Positions 27,039 through 35,560 of a stretch of DNA of 37,688 nt are shown here, piece after piece (position 1 is the stretch's first letter; each line of letters opens with the position of its first letter). Below the pieces are notes generated by a model. That model did no database searches and was not told the origin of the DNA. It was given only the letters and a program-made list of their open reading frames with translations. The translations under genes and the position numbers were made by a program. This stretch comes from Methanomicrobiales archaeon. Its GTDB lineage: Archaea; Halobacteriota; Methanomicrobia; Methanomicrobiales; Methanospirillaceae. Location of the stretch: contig JAAEET010000020.1 in assembly GCA_013415565.1 (NCBI GenBank), positions 1 to 37,688 on the forward strand, given 5' to 3'.

Positions 27039-27146
27039 GGCAATGCCCCGGGCCCGGCAGGCAGGGAGACCGGCCGTCCCGTTCCGGCACGTTCACCAGC
27101 CGGATCTCCCCCTGTATACAGAGGTAGGCAGTGCAACGTTTTGAGA

Positions 27147-28661
27147 CTATTGGCCGGGAGCGTTGCCTTCAGGTTCTGCGGCAAGCACCTGTGTTGTCCG
27201 GGAGACGAAGAGGTTCCACGCCTGGTGCTTCTGGTTGTACCGGACCAGGACTTGGCGGAGTTCGACGAGTGACGAGTAGGATGCAGTGAGGAGGTACCGG
27301 TTATCAGGCGTGCAGTGATACCGGGGAAGAACCGCATAGACCGGCCTGCTCTGGGTCCCGTCACAGAGGAGGAAGACATGGGTCCCTGCATCGCCGATAT
27401 CGGCGGACATGACCGCGCCGACCACATTCACCCGCTTTCCGGTGTGCCGCGGGAGCGCGGAAAACGGAAGGAACGGTGCGTTCCCCGGTACGGTATACGG
27501 ATGCCTCCTCCGCGAATCCCGGACAAGGACGGCATAGCTGTACTTGATATCGGTATTTTCAAACCGGTATGCCTCATGCTCACCCGAAAGCCGCTGCATC
27601 AGCCGGGTCGGGCGGAGCGACGGCCGGACGACGAAACTCCAGCAGTTGTCGGGACGGCACTGTCTCCCCCGGATAAAGGAACAGGGACTGTGGATCCGGA
27701 GATCCGGACCGAGTGCGGCAGCAACCGTGATGCGGAGCCCTGTCGAGCTTTCGCGGTCGGCAGGCTCGGTGATAAGAAGGCAGCCTCCGGGGGCAAGCAG
27801 CCGGGAGAGCGAGGTGACAATCGCGGCTTTATCCCCGGGAGTTCCGGGAAATTCGTTGAGAACATTCTGGAGTACGATCAGGTCGAGGGACGAGGGGAGG
27901 AGCAGGGTGTCCGTCTCGCGGAGATCCCCCTGGATCGGGGGGTGGATCGTGAGCGAGTCCATTCCTGCCGAATAGCGGGGAGCAAGGAACCGGTAGGCTT
28001 CGATGAAGGGGTCGGATCGTTCGAGTGAAAAGATCTCTGCCGAAAAACCGGGCATTGTCCGGGCAAACCAGGTGGCTGCAAGCGGGAAAACCCCGGGACC
28101 GGTCCCGGCATCGAGGATCCGTGCCCGGGCAGGGAGAAGACGGTCACGGGTGAGCATCAGGAGGAGATGGGCGGACTGGGTGACATAGACCGGGGTATGG
28201 TAGGCAAGGTAGGCGAGCACGGCGTAGCCCTTCCGGTATCCGATCTTCCGGGCTTTCCCCTCCTTCCAGTACTGCCCTTTCTGCTGCATGATCGCCGACC
28301 GGATCCTCTGGAGAACCACCGGGTCATCCCAGTCTTTGCCGGTGACCTGTACTATGTAGCGTTCGATAAGGTTCTGGAGGTCGTCGTCGAAAATCCCGGT
28401 GGACAGGCGGGCCTCCATCATGGCGACCGTTTCCCGGGGGAGTAAGAAGGGAGCCTGGGCCGGGAGAGAAAAGATCCGGAAATCGCTGCTTCCCCTGGTC
28501 TCCCATCCCAGCCTGAGCCGGGAAAGGGCGGGGAGGAGCGTGGTGAGCAGCACCGGTAGTTCGATTCCGGGATAAAACCGGGCGGCAAACTCGCTTAAAA
28601 GAAATTCCTCGCGGGACGCAGTCATGTCCCTGAGTGCCTGGAGCGACCCGGTTCCGGTCAT
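27147..28661 (-). CDS. Rsm22/METTL17-like SAM methyltransferase with an added C-terminal domain
   Basis: RILDAGTGPGVFPLAATWF, LIVLQNVLNEFPG, GGCLLITEPADRESS, CSFIRGRQCRPDNCWSF, DIKYSYAVLVRD. C-terminal possible OB-like domain RVNVVGAVMSADIGDAGTHVFLLCDGTQSRPVYAVLPRYH. Start uncertain (28661 or 28625). Confidence 0.78.
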   Translation of the reverse strand: MTGTGSLQALRDMTASREEFLLSEFAARFYPGIELPVLLTTLLPALSRLRLGWETRGSSDFRIFSLPAQAPFLLPRETVAMMEARLSTGIFDDDLQNLIERYIVQVTGKDWDDPVVLQRIRSAIMQQKGQYWKEGKARKIGYRKGYAVLAYLAYHTPVYVTQSAHLLLMLTRDRLLPARARILDAGTGPGVFPLAATWFARTMPGFSAEIFSLERSDPFIEAYRFLAPRYSAGMDSLTIHPPIQGDLRETDTLLLPSSLDLIVLQNVLNEFPGTPGDKAAIVTSLSRLLAPGGCLLITEPADRESSTGLRITVAAALGPDLRIHSPCSFIRGRQCRPDNCWSFVVRPSLRPTRLMQRLSGEHEAYRFENTDIKYSYAVLVRDSRRRHPYTVPGNAPFLPFSALPRHTGKRVNVVGAVMSADIGDAGTHVFLLCDGTQSRPVYAVLPRYHCTPDNRYLLTASYSSLVELRQVLVRYNQKHQAWNLFVSRTTQVLAAEPEGNAPGQ

Positions 28662-28795
28662 GAATTCCGGTAGGCGCCCTGCGGGGATTAGCTTTTGGCA
28701 CCTCCGCGCCTGATCGGGTACCGGCTCCTTTCGCGGATATGAATGGGAATGATTATGGTAGGTCTTCGCGCACCGGATTCTGGGCAGGCGATCAG

Positions 28796-30874
28796 ATGGA
28801 GAAGCCAGAGTTGCTGACCGAAGACGAAGGGTACAGGATACTGGCCGGTTTCGGAATCCCGGTACCGGCCTTCGAAGTGGCAACCACCGCAGACGCTGCC
28901 GCGGAGGCGGCAGGACGTATCGGGTACCCGGTGGTGATGAAAGTCGTATCTCCGGGGGTGATCCATAAAAGCGACGTGGGAGGCGTGATCACCGGTATCG
29001 TGGGCGAACAGGAGGTTCGGGACGCATTCGGGCGGATCATGGAACAGGTGGCGGGAGAGCTGCCCGATGCGGATATCACCGGGGTTATCATCGAATCCGA
29101 ACTGCCTCGCGGACTGGAACTTTTCATCGGAGGGAAGACCGATCCTGCGTTCGGCCGGGTTCTTACCTTCGGTCTCGGGGGAACCGCGATCGAGATCTTC
29201 CGCGATTTTTCGCTCCGGGTTCTCCCGGCAGGGGGAGACGAGCTGGCTGCCATGGTCAGGGAGATCAGGGGTTACCCGCTCATCGCCGGATACCGGAATT
29301 CTCCGCCGCTTGACGAGGACGCGCTTCTCCGTTGCCTCGAAGGTGCAGTCGCCCTCTTTGAGGAAGGCACCGGGATCACCGAGTTCGATATTAATCCTCT
29401 CATCCTCTATGAAACCGGTGCATGTGCCGTGGATGCCCGCATCTACCGGTCCAAAGTCCGCCGGGAAGCCCGGAACGAGCGGCAGGAATTTGACCCCCTG
29501 CTCCTTTCGCCGGAATCGATTGCGGTCATCGGCGCATCGGCCGATCCCGGAAAGATCGGATATGCCGTCTTCAGGAACCTCCTCGCCTTTCCCGGAAGAC
29601 TCTATCCGGTGAATCCGTCCCACGATATGGTGCAGGGGAAGAGAGCCTTCGCATCGGTCTCGGAGATTCCGGAACCGGTTGACATGGCGGTTATCGCTGT
29701 CCCGGCCAGACTTGTTCCGGGTATCGTGGAAGAGCTCGGAGCCCGGGGGACGCGCCTCGTCGTGATCATCTCCTCGGGATTCCGGGAGACCGGAGAGCGG
29801 GGTGAGGAACTTGAAAGGGAGATACTGGCGTGCGCACGGAAATCCGGAGTCCGTGTTATCGGTCCGAACTGCCTGGGAGTGGTTCTTCCCCACCAGATGC
29901 TGAATACGACTTTTGATCCGACATCGCCGAGGAAAGGACACATCGCATTCATCTCGCAGAGCGGAGCAATCATCACCACTATTATCGACTGGAGTGTCCC
30001 CGAGGAGATTGGTTTCTCCGCGGTCATCAGTGTCGGTAACCAGCTGGACCTCGATTTCATCGATTTCCTGCGGTTTGCCGCAGGAGACGGTGAGACACGG
30101 GCCGTGATCCTCTACGTCGAGGAGATCCGGGACGGCGCACTGTTTCTCGATACGGTCCGGGAGATCAGCGGAAAAAAACCGGTGATCGTGCTCAAGTCCG
30201 GTTCGTCCGCCATCGGCCGGAGGGCAGCAGCTTCGCATACCGGGTCCCTGGCCGGAGATTTCGAAGTATACCGGGCCGCATTCGTACAGGCCGGGGCAAT
30301 TCCCGTATACTCCCTCCGTGAAGCCTTCGATGTCGCCGAGCTGATGGTGTCCCAGGGCTATCCTGATGGCCCCCGTGCCGTGGTGATCACCACGGCAGGC
30401 GGATTTGCCGTGCTTGCATCCGACTATGCCGAACGATTCGGGGTGGATCTCCCCCCTCTCCCCCCTGCCCTCCTTGAAGCACTCGATTCGTTTCTCCCTC
30501 CGATATGGAACCGGGCAAATCCCATGGATATCATCGGTGACGGGGGTGCCGAGCGGTTTGCCCGGGTACTCGATACTCTCGTCCGGCACGAGGATGTATT
30601 TGATATCGCCGTCGTCATCGCCGTACCTTCCGCTGTGCTCGATCCAACCCTGCTCGCCCAGGAGATCGCACGGTTTTCGCAGAATACCAAGATGATGGTG
30701 ATCGGCTGCCTGCTCGGTGGTGATACCATGAAGGGCGGTATGCGGGTTCTCCGCCATCACCGGATACCCAATTATGAGGATATCGAGAGTGCCTTCCGGG
30801 CTGCCGGACGCAGTATCAGGGCATCAGGCCACGGAAAGGCCAAGCAGGACCGGGATCCCGGATTATCCGGATGA
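28796..30874 (+). CDS. ADP-forming acetate/acyl-CoA synthetase, fused beta-alpha order
   Basis: ATP-grasp part MEKPELLTEDEGYRILAGFGIPVP...GYPVVMKVVSPGVIHKSDVGGV. CoA-ligase part SIAVIGASADPGKIGYAVFRNLL...GPNCLGV, SQSGAIITTIIDW, SHTGSLAG. Confidence 0.9.
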   Translation: MEKPELLTEDEGYRILAGFGIPVPAFEVATTADAAAEAAGRIGYPVVMKVVSPGVIHKSDVGGVITGIVGEQEVRDAFGRIMEQVAGELPDADITGVIIESELPRGLELFIGGKTDPAFGRVLTFGLGGTAIEIFRDFSLRVLPAGGDELAAMVREIRGYPLIAGYRNSPPLDEDALLRCLEGAVALFEEGTGITEFDINPLILYETGACAVDARIYRSKVRREARNERQEFDPLLLSPESIAVIGASADPGKIGYAVFRNLLAFPGRLYPVNPSHDMVQGKRAFASVSEIPEPVDMAVIAVPARLVPGIVEELGARGTRLVVIISSGFRETGERGEELEREILACARKSGVRVIGPNCLGVVLPHQMLNTTFDPTSPRKGHIAFISQSGAIITTIIDWSVPEEIGFSAVISVGNQLDLDFIDFLRFAAGDGETRAVILYVEEIRDGALFLDTVREISGKKPVIVLKSGSSAIGRRAAASHTGSLAGDFEVYRAAFVQAGAIPVYSLREAFDVAELMVSQGYPDGPRAVVITTAGGFAVLASDYAERFGVDLPPLPPALLEALDSFLPPIWNRANPMDIIGDGGAERFARVLDTLVRHEDVFDIAVVIAVPSAVLDPTLLAQEIARFSQNTKMMVIGCLLGGDTMKGGMRVLRHHRIPNYEDIESAFRAAGRSIRASGHGKAKQDRDPGLSG

Positions 30875-31226
30875 CCTGCCCGGCAGGTTCAACCGTGCGG
30901 TTCAATCATTGTCATACTCGTTCCGGGTGGTCAACCGGGGTTATGGATTCATTTAATGAACCCGAACCTCCAGATGAGGTTCTGGTGGAGCATGCCGTTG
31001 CACCCGGGGATCTTCGTGCGATAATCGGCAGGGAAGGGAGATGTTCAACCCGGGCGGCACTCCACAGCACCGGGGACTGCCGCATGCGGCGTCCCTCGTA
31101 TCACCGCTTCATCCAATGCAGCACCAATTCCGAACTGCTCGGGGAAGAGTCGTGTGGCGGGAAACCGGGATTCGGGGTTTTCTTCCGGTTTCCGCGGCTG
31201 CTCTTCCCGACTCCGTATTCATGTTC

Positions 31227-33782
31227 TCACGGCAGATCGTCTTCAAATACTTCGTAGCCGCCTGACTCCAGCTGCTGTGAGATGAACCGGTCAATCGCCG
31301 CAATCAGGTCCTCTGCCCGCTGGAACCGCTGATCCTTGTTTTTCTCAAGGCAGCGTCCGACGACTTCATCAAGGGGGGAGCTGCCCGGGACCTTTGCCGA
31401 AGGAAGCGGCGGGTTCTCACCGATGATCCGCCCGGTGACCTGGGAGATATCCTCTCCGGCGAAGGGTAGCTCGCCGGTCAGCAGCTCGTAGAAGACCACA
31501 CCAAGCTGGTAGATGTCCGTCCGCTGATCGGTATCACCGAATCTGTCCGGAGAAATCTGTTCAGGTGCTGCATACGAGAGGGAAAATCCGGTGATGGTGT
31601 GGGGGAGGTACGCACCCATTACCTTGCTCATTCCCCAGTCGGTGATTTTCGGGACCATGTCGTCGGTGATAAGAATATTCTGCGGTTTGATGTCCCGGTG
31701 AATGATCCCCTGTGAATGAGCATACGCGAGCCCTTTCGCTATTCCCCGCACAATCCGGGCGGCTTCTTCAGGAGGGAGCGGCTTTTCCATGTCGGCAAGC
31801 GATCGCCTGATATACTCCATCTCCACGTAGGGAACCGGCAGAATGTTCACTTCGTGAATATTGACGATATTCTCGTGGTTGAGATCCTCCCAGGCTTTGA
31901 TCTCTTTCATGAAGCATTTTCCTGCGGTTTCATTGAACTGGACCGGTATCTTCAGAGCCACACTCTCTCCCGTGCCGGTGTTCTCTGCACGGAACACCCG
32001 GGCGATACCCCCCACCCCGATCAGTTCAGGACCGGCATACTTCTCGAAGAGCTCGGTCGGAAACGAGGAAGGGGTCGTCGGCGTGGTCCGGGACGGGATA
32101 AAGGTCGCATGGGGACCGGTATCGCTTACCGGCCCGGCCGGAGCCTCAGGAGGTTCCCCGCCACTGGAGGTGAGGGAGACATACTCCCAGCGTGCTCCGA
32201 AACCGCCGACGAGTGCCGCCCCGAAGCAGATCAGGATCGGAATCCTGAGATCGGGGGATGAACCGATTACGGCGAGGGCGGCCGTGAAGGCAGCGATCAG
32301 CGATATCAGGATATGCCCGCTGAGGGTCCATTTCAGCGGGTGGGAGAGGAGGGTTCCCGCGAAAAGGGCAAGACCCGAGATCAGCAGATACCCTGATACC
32401 GGGATCAGGATACTGATGAAGGGAGGGATGTCCTGCACACCCTGCAGCTCACGGGAAAATAACAGGAGCGCCCCAATCAGGCCACCGATGACTGCCAGGT
32501 ATGCCAGGAACAGGAAAGCCCTCCGGGATAGCGGTATCGATGATCCCGGTGGCTGTTGCGAGAAGAGGTCGACCATCACAAGGCCAGCACAGAGCCCCCC
32601 CATCAGCATGAGCGCGGAAATACCGCTCATCCCGCGAATCCAGGGAGGGAGAACGGGACCGGTGATATTCCCTCCACCGGTCGGGACGGTGGTGGAAACC
32701 GATGTCACCATTGGCGTGGTTGCCGTGGTGGTGAAGGACGGAGACGTTCTTGTTGTCCACGTGGTGACCGTCTGCGTTGTAGGCGACGTGGTCGGAATCG
32801 TGGTCACGAGGGTAGTTCCAGTCGTGACGGGGGATGTGGTGGGGGTTGTTGTAGGCTGGGTCGTTGCGGTGGTGGTGGGGATAGTCGTTCCCGTCGTTGT
32901 CGGCACCGTTGTCACGGTGGTCGAGACCGTGGTGGTGGGTTTGGTCGTTGCCGTGGTGGTCGGAACGGTAGTGGTGGGAGAGGTGGTCGGAACGGTAGTG
33001 GTGGGAGAGGTGGTCGGGACCGTGGTGGTGGGTAGGGTCGTTGCCGTGGTGGTCGAAGTGGTCGGGACCGTAGTGGTCGGAACGGTAGTGGTGGGAGAAG
33101 TGGTCGGGACCGTAGTGGTCGGAACGGTAGTGGTGGGAGAGGTGGTCGGGACCGTGGTGGTGGGAACGGTAGTGGTGGGAGAAGTGGTCGGGACCGTGGT
33201 GGTGGGAACGGTAGTGGTGGGAGAAGTGGTCGGGACCGTGGTGGTGGGGGTTGCTACCGGGATGAGCCTGATGAGGGAGATGACCGTGGTCCCCCCTTCG
33301 TTCACCTGTACCTGCTGGTTCCAGACTTCGTACCCTTCCAGCCGGAGCTCGATTGCCCGCATTCCCGTCGGGACATTCTCAATGACCAGGGGTCCCTGGA
33401 CCCGGGTCTTTCCCGCATAAGACCCGTCGATGTATACCGATGCTCCCGGAGGCTGCGATTCTACCGAGATCGATCCGGTGAGCCTGACAAAGATTGCAGA
33501 TATGGTGTGATCGGCTGCAACCGAATAGAACGTGTAGACCTGGACAGGACCGACGGGATTACCGTCGACATATGCCATACCGATCCTGTACCCGTCGTCC
33601 GGTGTGATGGCAAATATCTGCGTGCCGCCTTCCCTGACCCAGAACTCCCCCGAGGGAATGATGGACCCGCCCGGTCCGGCAGTTGCAGCAATAATGTAGT
33701 AGTCCTTGACTGCTGCCACGGAACCCGCCACTCCTGCGAGGAGGATACATCCGATCAGGAACCAGGTCAGGCGGGTGTTCAT
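31227..33782 (-). CDS. Membrane Ser/Thr protein kinase with extracytoplasmic InlB-like repeat and PEGA domains
   Basis: Signal peptide; AATAGPGGSIIPSGEFWVREGGTQIFAITPDDGYRI..AYVDG; PEGA SISVESQPPGASVYIDGSYAGKT; Thr/Pro/Val linker; about five TM helices; kinase motifs GVGGIARVF, VALKI, HRDIKPQNILI, DWG, YAAPEQ, DIYQLGVVFYELLTG. Confidence 0.92.
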   Translation of the reverse strand: MNTRLTWFLIGCILLAGVAGSVAAVKDYYIIAATAGPGGSIIPSGEFWVREGGTQIFAITPDDGYRIGMAYVDGNPVGPVQVYTFYSVAADHTISAIFVRLTGSISVESQPPGASVYIDGSYAGKTRVQGPLVIENVPTGMRAIELRLEGYEVWNQQVQVNEGGTTVISLIRLIPVATPTTTVPTTSPTTTVPTTTVPTTSPTTTVPTTTVPTTSPTTTVPTTTVPTTSPTTTVPTTTVPTTSTTTATTLPTTTVPTTSPTTTVPTTSPTTTVPTTTATTKPTTTVSTTVTTVPTTTGTTIPTTTATTQPTTTPTTSPVTTGTTLVTTIPTTSPTTQTVTTWTTRTSPSFTTTATTPMVTSVSTTVPTGGGNITGPVLPPWIRGMSGISALMLMGGLCAGLVMVDLFSQQPPGSSIPLSRRAFLFLAYLAVIGGLIGALLLFSRELQGVQDIPPFISILIPVSGYLLISGLALFAGTLLSHPLKWTLSGHILISLIAAFTAALAVIGSSPDLRIPILICFGAALVGGFGARWEYVSLTSSGGEPPEAPAGPVSDTGPHATFIPSRTTPTTPSSFPTELFEKYAGPELIGVGGIARVFRAENTGTGESVALKIPVQFNETAGKCFMKEIKAWEDLNHENIVNIHEVNILPVPYVEMEYIRRSLADMEKPLPPEEAARIVRGIAKGLAYAHSQGIIHRDIKPQNILITDDMVPKITDWGMSKVMGAYLPHTITGFSLSYAAPEQISPDRFGDTDQRTDIYQLGVVFYELLTGELPFAGEDISQVTGRIIGENPPLPSAKVPGSSPLDEVVGRCLEKNKDQRFQRAEDLIAAIDRFISQQLESGGYEVFEDDLP
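32980..33245 (-). repeat. Tandem repeat array, about 42-bp unit, encoding the (TVPTTTVPTTSPTT)n linker of the kinase
   Basis: Repeated ggaacggtagtggtgggaga(a/g)gtggtcgggaccgt(a/g)gtggt(g/c) blocks on the plus strand. Confidence 0.8.
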
Positions 33783-33805
33783 GGCAGGGACCGGTAGGGT
33801 GGTGA

Positions 33806-34585
33806 TCAGGGGAGAATGACGAGGAGTCGTGCTCCATGGGCTCCTTTCCCGAGTTCGAGGAGGTCACCGTCATGGAGCACGGCAGGTTGTCTCTTCTGCA
33901 ACTCGGTGCTGTTGAGGTAGGATCCGCCGCTGCTCCCCCTATCTTCGAAATAGTAGTTCTGTCCTTCTTTCCTGAAGATACCATGGGGCTTTGAAACACG
34001 GCTGACGGAGGAGTATTCTTTGGAGAGGATAATGTCGGATGCCAGGTCGGCAGATTCGGGACGGGACGGGTCGATACGCCCGACCCGGGTGTCCGCCTTC
34101 TCGAGGATGAAGAGTTTTCCATCATCAGTGCCCCCGAGAAGTATCACCATCGGTTTCTTTCCGGCGATCTCTCCTTCCACGGCTTCCCGGACTTCATCGA
34201 GCCTCTTCTTCAGATCGGCATCATCGATGTTGATGCGCATGTTCGAGAAGATGCCGAGATTCCGGACCACCGCCTCCATGGCGCCGGGAACAAGCGAGTA
34301 TTTCCAGACCGGGTGCACCCCTTTGGAGGTCTGCTGGCCGAGGCCCACCTCCTTCCGGATCAGCCCCATCCCGATCAGCTTGTCCAGGTGCTTCTTGGTA
34401 TTCTCGTAGCTGGTATTGATCTCCGATGCGATCATCCTGACATCCTTCGGCCGTTTCTCAAGGATCTTCAGGATCTTGAGGCGCTGGCTGTTGGAGAGTA
34501 CTTCGAGGTACTCCGAAAGTTCGTTGAAATAATCAGGCACCTGCTCGAGTACAACCGTTCGTGCTTCTTCCTGATGCTCCGGCAT
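33806..34585 (-). CDS. Winged-helix (ArsR-like) regulator with C-terminal FHA domain
   Basis: wHTH: YLEVLSNSQRLKILKILEKRPKDVRMIASEINTSYENTKKHLDKLIGMGLIRKE. FHA-like: ADTRVGRIDP...SDIILSKEYSSVSRVSKPHGIFRKEGQNYYFEDRGSSGGSYLNSTEL. GGAGGGAGGACC upstream of ATG 34585. Confidence 0.85.
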   Translation of the reverse strand: MPEHQEEARTVVLEQVPDYFNELSEYLEVLSNSQRLKILKILEKRPKDVRMIASEINTSYENTKKHLDKLIGMGLIRKEVGLGQQTSKGVHPVWKYSLVPGAMEAVVRNLGIFSNMRINIDDADLKKRLDEVREAVEGEIAGKKPMVILLGGTDDGKLFILEKADTRVGRIDPSRPESADLASDIILSKEYSSVSRVSKPHGIFRKEGQNYYFEDRGSSGGSYLNSTELQKRQPAVLHDGDLLELGKGAHGARLLVILP

Positions 34586-34658
34586 CCCTGGTCCTCCCTC
34601 CTGTATAAAAAATCGACCTGATGCAACAAAAACATTCTCTGATCGACGGGATTCAATG

Positions 34659-34678
34659 ATTGAACCTTCCGGTTCAAT
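34659..34678. promoter_or_regulatory. 20-bp perfect dyad ATTGAACC-TTCC-GGTTCAAT upstream of the wHTH-FHA gene
   Basis: 8-bp arms, 4-nt centre; 74 bp from ATG 34585 and 82 bp from the divergent EndoV-like gene. Confidence 0.55.
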
Positions 34679-34759
34679 AAAAGGAGCCCCTGTCACCCCC
34701 CCCTCACCCGTAAGACCGGAGGGACAGGTTCATTACCGGTTGTCGCGTCAGGTACGCTC

Positions 34760-35434
34760 ATGCAGGTGTTCGGGAAGAGCGGAGAAGAACGTCTCCTGGA
34801 AGGAGCGCGGGCTGTCCAGCTTCGCATGCGGGACCGTTGCCGGTGCGGCCAGGGCGACATCCCGTCACCACTACGAATTATCGGGGGAACCGATGCAGCC
34901 TATACCGGGCAAAAGGGGATCGGCGTAGTTGCTCTGTACACCTTTCCCGGACTGGAGCCGGTCGAATACGCCGTTGCCGTCCGGCACCTCCTCTTCCCGT
35001 ACGTCCCGGGTCTGTTTGCCTTTCGCGAGCTGCCCATCTGCCTTGCCGCCTGCGAAAAGCTCACTACCGGATTTGACCTCCTCATGGTCAACGGGCACGG
35101 ATATGCCCATCCGCAGAGGTTCGGGATGGCCTGCCATGCAGGCGCCCTTCTCGGAGTCCCCACGATCGGAATTGCTTCCCGGCCGCTGTCAGGCCGGAGC
35201 GGACAGCCGGGCCGGGCCCGGGGTTCCTGCTCACCCCTCATGGATCGCGGGGAAGTGGTGGGCATGGCTGTGAGAACCCGGGAAGGATCGCGGCCGGTGT
35301 ACGTATCAGCCGGATACGACACCGATCTCTCCTTCGCGGTGGAAATAACCCTTGCCGCCGCCCGGGATCGGACCATGCCGCTCCCCCTCCACGGAGCTGA
35401 TCGCCTGGCCAGGGAATACCGCCGGATGATGTAA
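34760..35434 (+). CDS. Endonuclease V-like protein with altered active-site positions
   Basis: IIGGTDAAYTGQKGIGVVALYTFPGLEPVEYAVAVRHLLFPYVPGLFAFRELPICLAACEKL...LLMVNGHGYAHPQRFGMACHAGALLGVPTIGIA follows the EndoV pattern. Confidence 0.85.
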   Translation: MQVFGKSGEERLLEGARAVQLRMRDRCRCGQGDIPSPLRIIGGTDAAYTGQKGIGVVALYTFPGLEPVEYAVAVRHLLFPYVPGLFAFRELPICLAACEKLTTGFDLLMVNGHGYAHPQRFGMACHAGALLGVPTIGIASRPLSGRSGQPGRARGSCSPLMDRGEVVGMAVRTREGSRPVYVSAGYDTDLSFAVEITLAAARDRTMPLPLHGADRLAREYRRMM

Positions 35435-35560
35435 GGTCTGTCGTTTGATTCACGTATTGCAGCGTTCACTCACGGGCGATTGACTGACAGAACATCCTGT
35501 ATGGAGTGTCCGCCTGATCGACCGGTTGGGTTCAAAGATCCCGCATAAACCGGGCGCGAT

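Noticed and set aside
26265-27272. 335-aa plus-strand ORF
   Set aside because: Antisense to pyrB; composition and lack of motifs indicate a spurious ORF.
28688-30760. 690-aa minus-strand ORF
   Set aside because: Lies entirely antisense to the well-supported ADP-forming acyl-CoA synthetase. Its low-complexity Gly/Arg/Asp/His composition is typical of shadow ORFs in GC-rich DNA.
30943-31257. ORF starting MDSFNEPEPPDEV between the acyl-CoA synthetase and kinase genes
   Set aside because: Has an ATG but a weak ribosome-binding site, irregular Cys/Arg/Ser-rich C-terminus, and overlaps the kinase 3' end antisense. Not enough support to call a gene.
32980-33245. Possible CRISPR array (regular short repeats)
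   Set aside because: The repeats are in-frame coding minisatellite units with no unique spacers; they encode the Thr/Pro linker.
31861-33420. 519-aa plus-strand ORF rich in VVVGTVV repeats
   Set aside because: Antisense shadow of the kinase Thr/Pro linker repeat.
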